From: Planctomycetota bacterium
GTDB lineage: Bacteria > Planctomycetota > UBA1135 > UBA2386
Length of the DNA: 64,000 nt
Direction: 5' to 3'
Assembly (NCBI GenBank): GCA_016713175.1
Contig: JADJPQ010000001.1
Span: forward strand, 585,001 to 649,000
The position numbers were made by a program, and so were the translations under genes. A model generated the notes under the pieces. The model saw only the letters and a list, made by a program, of their open reading frames with translations. It was not told the DNA's origin and made no database searches. Numbering within the stretch: position 1 is the stretch's first letter; every line of letters begins with the position of its first letter. Of this stretch, positions 58,168 through 64,000 are shown piece by piece.

Positions 58168-59778
58168 CTACCGGCGCTTCTCGAACTCGTCGCCCGGCGT
58201 CCAGCCCGGCGGCTGGTCGAGGCTGGCGGTCTGCAGCAGGCACTCCAGCAGCAGCTGCAGGTCGTCGACCGCGCCGGCCAGGTTCCACCACGGTGCCATC
58301 TCGTCGCTCGGCTGGTGGTAGTGCACGGTCGTGTAGCTCGCCTTCATCCGGCGCCGGTCCTCCGGGCGGTCGAGGAAGTCGCCACCGGCCTTCAAGTAGG
58401 CGGCAGGCACGCCGATCCGCGCGAAGTTGAAGTGGTCGCTGCGGTAGAACAGGCCGAGGTCCGGCTGGCTGTCCGGTTCGAGCCGGCGGCCGCGCGTCGC
58501 TGCGACCTTCTGCGCCAGGTCGGTCAGGCTGTTCTTGCCGTGGCCGATGAACTCGACGTCGCGGGTCGGGCCCCAGATGTTCAGGCCGTCGATGTTGTAG
58601 TTGGCGACCAGCCGGTCGCGTGGGTAGGTCGGGTGCTCGGCGTACCACTGCGAGCCGAGCAGACCCGACTCCTCGGCGGTGACAGCGGCGAACAGCACGG
58701 TCCGGCGCGGCGCGCGCGGCAGGGCGGCGCAGGCCCGCGCGATCGCCAGCATGCCGGCGATGCCGGTGCCGTTGTCGAGCGCGCCGTTGTAGATGCTGTC
58801 GTTGTTGCGCGGCTTGCCGATGCCGAGGTGGTCGAAGTGGGCGGTGACGACGACGACCTGGTCCTTCAGGTCCGGATCGCTTCCGGGCAGCACGCCGAGC
58901 ACGTTGCCCGACTCGAACTCGCGCAGCGTGTTCGCGCAGGACAACGCGACGGTGACGCCGAGTGCGACCGGCCGGAAGTCGTCCTTGTTGGCCGCGGCGC
59001 GCAGCGCGTCGAGGTCGTGGCCGCCGAGCGCGCAAAGCTGGCGGCTGGCGGTCTCGGTGGCCCACGAGCGGAGCGCCAGCGTCGGCTGGTCCTCGGCGAA
59101 CGGCAGCCAGAAGTTCTCGCGGCCGTGGTTGGCCTGCACGACCTGCCACGGGTAGCCGGCCGACGGATCGGTGTGGATCACGATGGCACCGATCGCGCCG
59201 CGCCGCGCGGCCTCCTCGAACTTGTAGCTCCAGCGACCGTAGTAGAGGCGCGTGCGGCCCGCGAACCGGTTCGGGTCGTTCTCCGGATCGCTGTTCATCA
59301 CCAGCAGCACCTTGCCGCGGACATCGACGTCCTTGAAGTCGTCCCACGACTGCTCGGGCGCGTCGATGCCGTAGCCGACGAACACGACCTCGGCGTCCTG
59401 CCAGCGCGGTGCCGCCTCGGCGGAACCGGCGACGGCGGTGAATTCGTCGGGCGCGGCGAAGCTGCGTTCACCCTGGCTGCCCTTGGCGCTGAGCGTGGCG
59501 GTCACCGCGGTGGTGATGCCGACGATCGGCACCGGCTGGTTCCACGAGCCTTCGGCACCGCCGGGTCGCAGGCCGACGGCCTGCATCCGGGTGGCGATGT
59601 ACTCGCGAGCGAGCAGGTCGCCGCGCGTGCCGACGCCGCGGCCCTCGAGCAGGTCGCTGCTGAGGAAGCGGATGGTGGCGGCGAGGTCGTCGGTGGTGAT
59701 CGTCGATTCGACGATCGTGGCGGGATTCTGCGCGGCCAGGGTCGTGGCCAGCACGGCGAGCGGGAACGGTCGCTTCAT
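58168..59778 (-). CDS. Exported M28 family zinc peptidase
   Basis: This 536-residue protein has a short signal (MKRPFPLAVLATTLAAQ). A PA-like insert lies around 110-260 (VFVGYGIDAPEQSWDDFKDVDVRGKVLLVM). The M28 zinc site is complete: H in VTAHFDHLG, D in GALDNGTG, the EE of TAEESGLLGS, D in NYNIDGLN and H in VHYHQPSDEM. It is likely an aminopeptidase acting outside the cytoplasm. Its upstream region is shared with the divergent HEMGH membrane protein. Confidence 0.93.
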   Translation of the reverse strand: MKRPFPLAVLATTLAAQNPATIVESTITTDDLAATIRFLSSDLLEGRGVGTRGDLLAREYIATRMQAVGLRPGGAEGSWNQPVPIVGITTAVTATLSAKGSQGERSFAAPDEFTAVAGSAEAAPRWQDAEVVFVGYGIDAPEQSWDDFKDVDVRGKVLLVMNSDPENDPNRFAGRTRLYYGRWSYKFEEAARRGAIGAIVIHTDPSAGYPWQVVQANHGRENFWLPFAEDQPTLALRSWATETASRQLCALGGHDLDALRAAANKDDFRPVALGVTVALSCANTLREFESGNVLGVLPGSDPDLKDQVVVVTAHFDHLGIGKPRNNDSIYNGALDNGTGIAGMLAIARACAALPRAPRRTVLFAAVTAEESGLLGSQWYAEHPTYPRDRLVANYNIDGLNIWGPTRDVEFIGHGKNSLTDLAQKVAATRGRRLEPDSQPDLGLFYRSDHFNFARIGVPAAYLKAGGDFLDRPEDRRRMKASYTTVHYHQPSDEMAPWWNLAGAVDDLQLLLECLLQTASLDQPPGWTPGDEFEKRR

Positions 59779-59913
59779 GGCGGCGACTCTACGTTCGGGT
59801 CGCGTCGGCGGCGAGTCGCGCGCGCTGGGCGGAGCAGGCGCAGGGCCGCAGGCTGCCGGGAAATCCGGCGGGCGGACTTCAACTCGCCGCGAACCCCCGT
59901 TCGATGGACGGGC

Positions 59914-60639
59914 ATGGACATGACGGACGAACCGGCGTCACGGCGGTGGCCGTGGCTGCTGGCCGGACTCGCGGCGGCGGTGCTGGCGCACCTGTTCGTG
60001 CCGGCGACGTTCGTCTGGGTGCTGTGCGCGATTCCCCACGAGATGGGGCATGCGACCGTCGGCTGCTGGCTCGGTCGCCCGTCGTCGCCGGCGATCAGCG
60101 TGGCGGGGCACGCCTGGTCGCACGTCGGCGAACTGCGGTCGTGGCTGCCGTGGGCGATCCTGGTCGTCCTGCTGGCCGTCGCCTGGCATCGTCGCGTCCG
60201 GCGGGTCCAGGCGGTCGCGCTGGCGGTGTTCGCGGTCGGCAGCCCGCTGCTCGCGTTCACCGATGCGGCGCCGGTGGCGATCGCCATCGGCGGCCACCTC
60301 GGCGAACTGGCGTTCGCGGCCTGGTGCTACCACATGTTTTGGACCGGCGGCCATACCGGCGCGTTCCAGGAGCGGTTGGCGTGCGCGATCGCCGGCGCGC
60401 TGCTGCAGGTCGCCAATCTGAAACTCTGCCTCGGCCTGATGACCAGCCCGTCCGCGCGGGCGCACTACGCCAGCAATGGTTCGCTCGGGCTGAAGAACGA
60501 CTACCTGGTGATCGCCGAGGACCTGTGCCGGTGCCGCTTGCAGTCGGTGGCGGTGCTGATGCTGGTCGTGGCGCTGGCGGCGTTGCCGGCCGGGCTGCTG
60601 GCGGGCTGGTTGCGCGAGCGGGCTGGCGACACCGGCTGA
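59914..60639 (+). CDS. Membrane protein with HEMGH motif
   Basis: The 241-residue protein has about five to six hydrophobic segments. The first span is followed by VLCAIPHEMGHATVGCWLG, an HExxH in a membrane context like that of site-2 or M50-type proteases. A second motif later (IGGHLGELAFAAWCYHMFW) contains His and Glu but no clear NPDG-type third ligand. It may be an unrecognised M50-like protease or only a zinc-binding membrane protein. Confidence 0.75.
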   Translation: MDMTDEPASRRWPWLLAGLAAAVLAHLFVPATFVWVLCAIPHEMGHATVGCWLGRPSSPAISVAGHAWSHVGELRSWLPWAILVVLLAVAWHRRVRRVQAVALAVFAVGSPLLAFTDAAPVAIAIGGHLGELAFAAWCYHMFWTGGHTGAFQERLACAIAGALLQVANLKLCLGLMTSPSARAHYASNGSLGLKNDYLVIAEDLCRCRLQSVAVLMLVVALAALPAGLLAGWLRERAGDTG

Positions 60640-60700
60640 ACGGCAGGTGGCGGCGTGCGCTGCGGTTGCGCCGCGGCCGGAGACGGCTACACCTGCGGCG

Positions 60701-61399
60701 ATGCCCGATCGGATCCGCGACGTGATGCCCGGCTTCAGTCCTGGCTCGGTGTGGACGGCGCAGGGACCGCTGCGCGTGCCCGAAGGTTGGGAGCTGTTGC
60801 CGCCCGGCGATCCGGCGCTGACCCGGCGCGTCAAGTCCGACGGGCCGCACTGGGTGATGAGCGAGAAGAAGGGCCGCAAGGTGTTCGGTCGCGGCGTCTG
60901 GGCGCCGGCCGAGCGGATCGCGCGGCTCGCCGCCGAATTGGCGAGCGAACGCAGCGATCCGGCGTACGCACGCCGGCTGCAGGCCGGCAAGGAGCGACGC
61001 GAGCGCGAACAGGGGGCCTACGTCGGCGAGTTCCACGAGTCGGTGCTGGCCTTCCTGCGCTTTGCGCCGGTCCACGCCGCGTTGGCCGAACGGCTGGCGG
61101 TGGCAGTGACGACGCACGCGACGCCGGTCGGCAGCGGCACCGTCGCGCGCACCGAACGGATCCCGGTGCAGGAGCGTGCGGCTGCGGCCGTCATCGCGTG
61201 GTTGCGGCATGCGACGACGTCGTACGACTCGCTGACCATCGCGCGGGTACGAGGCCGACGCCGCGAGATGCGGCGTGAACTGGCGGAACAGTCGCGACGC
61301 CTGCTCGATCGGTACCGGGAAGGCGTGGCGGTGGATCCGGCGGCGTGTCCGTTGGCTCGGGCACTGCGCGCCGACGGCGAGGCCGACAGCCCCGCGTGA
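60701..61399 (+). CDS. DUF2293 domain protein
   Basis: The 232-residue protein (ATG 60701) has the DUF2293-like core VPEGWELLPPGDPALTRRVKSDGPHWVMSEKKGRKVFGRGVWAPAERI... split across residues 26-75, with W and GRK residues conserved. The second half is helical and Arg-rich (VRGRRREMRRELAEQSRRLLDRYREG), which could bind nucleic acid. The molecular role of the family is unknown. It converges with a decayed gene. Confidence 0.78.
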   Translation: MPDRIRDVMPGFSPGSVWTAQGPLRVPEGWELLPPGDPALTRRVKSDGPHWVMSEKKGRKVFGRGVWAPAERIARLAAELASERSDPAYARRLQAGKERREREQGAYVGEFHESVLAFLRFAPVHAALAERLAVAVTTHATPVGSGTVARTERIPVQERAAAAVIAWLRHATTSYDSLTIARVRGRRREMRRELAEQSRRLLDRYREGVAVDPAACPLARALRADGEADSPA

Positions 61400-61405
61400 C
61401 GGCGC

Positions 61406-61985
61406 TCAGCCGCCGCGTGGCAACAGCCGCCGACCATCGAACCCGGCGGCGCGTTGTGCCTGCCACCGGAACCGTTCGCACAGGTGCTGCACGAGGAGCA
61501 GGCCGGCCGGGCGCGGGCCGCGCCACACCGTGTTGGTCAGCACGTCGATCGCGCCGGTGGTGATCCACAGCTCGCGCCCGGCGGCCGGCTTGCGGTCCAG
61601 CCTGGCATCCGCCGCGGCCAGCAGGCCGGAGAGCTCACTTCCTCGGCGTCCAGTTCGCGGATCGGCAGGTGCGATCCCGACCGCCAACGCATCGGCCAGT
61701 ACGGCCGGTCGATCGTCGAGGACAGTTCTTCCGCGCTTGCCACGGCGACGGACGCCACGGCGGGATCCGTGGGAGGGCAAGGACCTCAACGGCGGGCGTC
61801 GACAGCCGCGGCCCCGGTTGCGGCCCGGACACGCAGGATGGTCAGTCCGCTCCGCCACAACGACTCGACGAAGGCATGGTCCGGGCCGCCGACGAAGTGC
61901 ACCACGGCGTAGCGTCGGCGGTCGTGGTCGAACACGCTGGCGCTGACCGCCAGGTGCGGGACGGCGGCGTCGTTCAGGCGCGGGT
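61406..61985 (-). pseudogene. Multiply frameshifted gene relic
   Basis: On the minus strand three coding-like blocks lie in order but in different frames. The first, from 61985, reads VPHLAVSASVFDHDRRRYAVVHFVG and onward. The second, near 61640-61750, reads SAEELSSTIDRPYWPMRW and so on. The last runs from about 61630 down to the TGA at 61406 (RELWITTGAIDVLTNTVW). No start codon precedes the first block. The product is unknown. At least two frameshifts separate the blocks. Confidence 0.6.
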
Positions 61986-62372
61986 TAAGTGGGCGAACAG
62001 AACAGCCGGTCGCTGGGGACAGTCTCGACGGGCGGGGATGCCGGTTCCATGTCGTGATCCAAGCTGGGGTTGCCGGGCCGCTTGGAGGTGGACCTTGGAG
62101 GCTGGCCGACGGGGGGAGTGTAGCAGAGCGAGGCCGCTGGTACAGGCGTCGACGTCAGCGCGCTGGTGCACGGGCGGGTCTTGCGTGGCGCAACGAGTCG
62201 CGTACCGTCCGCGTCGCTCGCTCGGGCGTGTGGCCGCCAAGCGGGGGCTCATCATCTGCCACATCCTCAGCATCGAAGGTCGTGCTTATCGCCAGTCGCG
62301 GAGTGCCTGAAACGAGCCAAGGTGTATATCTGTGCTTGAAACTGAGCTGGGCGCCCCTACCGTGAACAGGTC
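61986..62372. other. Gap at composition boundary
   Basis: About 390 bases separate the relic from the SIR2-STAND gene. The first half is GC-rich like the chromosome; from about 62250 the GC content falls. No tRNA, integrase, direct repeat or credible gene is seen. Small frames on both strands lack coding character. Confidence 0.55.
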
Positions 62373-64000
62373 ATGACGGCAAGCGACAGGCTGGAGGATC
62401 AACCCGCGGATAATGCTTGGCGCCTGGAGCAGTTGGCATTGCAGTTGGCGGAAGGAGGCATCACTCCGTTCGTTGGTGCGGGCATCTCAAAGCCCCTTGG
62501 GTTTCCGTTGTGGGGAGAATTCCTTAAGCAGGCAGCTGATACGTCTTTCCTCGCGGAGAAAGTCCTAGCGTTGGTCGACAACGGCCACCATGACGAAGCA
62601 GCGGATGTTCTCCACAAGGAATGCGGACACAGACACTTCGAAGACGAAATCCGGAGGGTATTCGGTCGTCCGAGCCCGACATCCTTCACGCACGAGCTGC
62701 TGACCAGAATAACCTCGGGCGCAATTATTACAACCAATTTTGATGACATGGTCGAGCAGGCGTTCCGCGATAAGCAAAATCCGCTAGCATGCGTCGTCCA
62801 CGGAACCCGGGACGTGTCGACCGCACACGATGCCGTGTCCAAAGGACGCCGTTTCTTGATCAAGCTCCATGGAACTTGGTCCGAGCGCACGGGGCGCGTC
62901 CTAACGAACGAGGAATACCAAGTTGCCTATGGGCCCAACAGGCACGCAATCGACCCAAAGCAGGCGCTACCCAGTCTACTTGAGCGTTGTCTGATGGTGA
63001 AGCCGTGTCTCTTCTTGGGCTGTGGATTGATGGATGACTGGACCATGAGTGTCCTCGGCGCGCTAGCTAAGAAGAACCCCGATGTCGTCCATTACGCAAT
63101 AACCGAGCGACCGGCCGCGGACGCCGCGTTTGCCGCCAAACGTCAACGTCTATCCAATTGGGGGGTCCGACCCATCTGGTATGGCGAGGGTCAGCACGAG
63201 AAGGTCGTAGCCATCCTTGAGCAGCTCGCCCCGAGTTCCCAGGTGCCCTGTTTCAACGTCGCGCCGCCCATCCATAGGATGAACGCCCTTGCCGACGCCA
63301 TAGATGAAAAAACGTTCTTGCTCGACCGAACGCGGGCACAGATTGCGGAGCGGTTGACGGTCGCGGAGAGTCGAGGCGGCGGCGCGTTCCAGGTCGTTGG
63401 CGTCCCAGGCGTAGGTAAGTCGACCTTGCTACATCATTGGTTGATGCAGACCGTATCGAGGACTTCGCGACCTGTGTTCGGTTGGTCATTTTACGAGAAT
63501 GCAGGCTACCAACCGCGGTCCCTTGGCGGGTTTGTGCGGTCTGTCTGGGAGTTTAGCAAGCTGGTTTCGGCAAGTCTCGCCCCTTCTCCGTCACAGCAGC
63601 TCGTGCCGCTGTGCGAAGCTGTTGGTCGTTGTCTTGCGTCAACTCGCGCGCTCCTCGTATTGGACGGAGTCGATGCTTGTCTCGACGTCGGAAGCCAGGA
63701 GCTGCCAGCAGAGTTGAAAGGGCTGATCGCCGCAATAGTTGGGTCGGGTCCAGGCTCGGGAATGGTAGTTGTTTGCGTGAGGACCAGGCTATCAGGACTC
63801 ACGGTTCCCGTGAACGAGATGGTTCTCAAGGGGCTGGAAGCGCGTGAGGGCGCAGCGATCATTATGGCCTCCGATGCACCCGGAGTGTCCGTGCCGCTTC
63901 GTTATGGGGCGTCTTCAAATCGCAACATTGTCTTAAGGGAACTTGAACGCATCAGTTCAGACATTCTAGGCGGAAACGCGTTAGCTCATCGGTTGTTTTC
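62373..64000 (+). CDS. SIR2-like NADase fused to NB-ARC/STAND NTPase (partial)
   Basis: An uninterrupted frame from the ATG at 62373 leaves the window after 542 codons. Residues 20-285 are SIR2-like: FVGAGIS (33-39), TTNFDD (120-125), KLHGTW (164-169) and LGCGLMDDW (215-223). Residues 300-542 are a STAND NTPase of NB-ARC type: Walker A GVPGVGKS (343-350), FGWSFYENAG (369-378), Walker B LLVLDGVD (427-434), the sensor-like VRTRLSG (469-475) and the GLPL-like LGGNALAHRL (532-541). The C-terminal sensor, probably repeats, lies outside the window. Proteins of this architecture act as anti-phage sensors: the STAND module recognises a phage product and oligomerises, and SIR2 destroys NAD+. Lower GC and rare codons indicate horizontal transfer. 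Confidence 0.88.
   Translation, partial: MTASDRLEDQPADNAWRLEQLALQLAEGGITPFVGAGISKPLGFPLWGEFLKQAADTSFLAEKVLALVDNGHHDEAADVLHKECGHRHFEDEIRRVFGRPSPTSFTHELLTRITSGAIITTNFDDMVEQAFRDKQNPLACVVHGTRDVSTAHDAVSKGRRFLIKLHGTWSERTGRVLTNEEYQVAYGPNRHAIDPKQALPSLLERCLMVKPCLFLGCGLMDDWTMSVLGALAKKNPDVVHYAITERPAADAAFAAKRQRLSNWGVRPIWYGEGQHEKVVAILEQLAPSSQVPCFNVAPPIHRMNALADAIDEKTFLLDRTRAQIAERLTVAESRGGGAFQVVGVPGVGKSTLLHHWLMQTVSRTSRPVFGWSFYENAGYQPRSLGGFVRSVWEFSKLVSASLAPSPSQQLVPLCEAVGRCLASTRALLVLDGVDACLDVGSQELPAELKGLIAAIVGSGPGSGMVVVCVRTRLSGLTVPVNEMVLKGLEAREGAAIIMASDAPGVSVPLRYGASSNRNIVLRELERISSDILGGNALAHRLF

Noticed and set aside
62399..62890. 163-residue minus-strand frame inside the SIR2 region
   Set aside because: The plus frame is continuous for 542 codons with SIR2 and NB-ARC motifs; the minus frame is a shadow.

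Overview
The window is one contig piece of a very GC-rich bacterial chromosome. It opens in the 3' end of a 23S rRNA gene, followed by a 5S gene. Several traits point to a member of the Planctomycetota: many large secreted proteins built from repeats (RCC1, LVIVD, beta-helix, calcium-binding DCNGNG-type repeats), an ECF sigma factor beside membrane-anchored Ser/Thr kinases with TPR-type tails, frequent GTG/TTG starts, and few Shine-Dalgarno sequences. This assignment comes from recalled family traits, not from a search.

Layout. 1-1287: rRNA operon end, its terminator, and a decayed copy of the 5S tail plus terminator. 1288-15492: secreted and envelope proteins (RCC1 repeat, LVIVD repeat, beta-helix, M1 aminopeptidase, carboxypeptidase-regulatory-like repeats, PQQ-type sugar dehydrogenase fold). 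15533-19168: YgiQ-type radical SAM protein, beta carbonic anhydrase, SpoU-type RNA methyltransferase. 19338-22352: a HTH-TOBE regulator and modABC, linked by 4-bp stop/start overlaps. 22378-24032: two exported proteins. 24187-28231: the RNA-repair locus, rtcR divergent from rtcBA, with a convincing sigma-54 promoter and a palindromic upstream site between them; a guaA relic follows. 28456-29763: a methyltransferase. 30161-36242: ECF sigma factor, secreted protein, HEAT protein and Ser/Thr kinase. 36243-38345: a scar zone with an IS91-like transposase remnant, a broken serine hydrolase and a broken kinase around one small intact membrane protein. 38339-46154: a secreted protein divergent from two translationally coupled kinases; the first has a strongly folded leader and the second has an unusual catalytic loop. 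46291-53219: cation/proton antiporter, GH15 hydrolase coupled to a fused trehalose-6-phosphate synthase/phosphatase, and an esterase. 53404-61399: small lipoprotein, methyltransferase, ispH, a winged-helix regulator with its membrane partner (sharing an operator motif with ispH), M28 peptidase, a HEMGH membrane protein and a DUF2293 protein. 61406-61985: a multiply frameshifted relic.

From about 62.2 kb the base composition drops visibly and codon use changes (ATA, CTA, TTA, AAA become common). A gene runs off the right edge and encodes a SIR2-like NADase domain fused to an NB-ARC/STAND NTPase. This is the architecture of single-gene NAD-depleting anti-phage sensors, and the edge probably marks the start of a defence island. 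It is the most promising candidate for an undescribed system in the window.

Where possible, starts were chosen from signal peptides, Shine-Dalgarno sequences, overlaps and family lengths. Long open frames opposite real genes are common in this GC-rich DNA and were left out.
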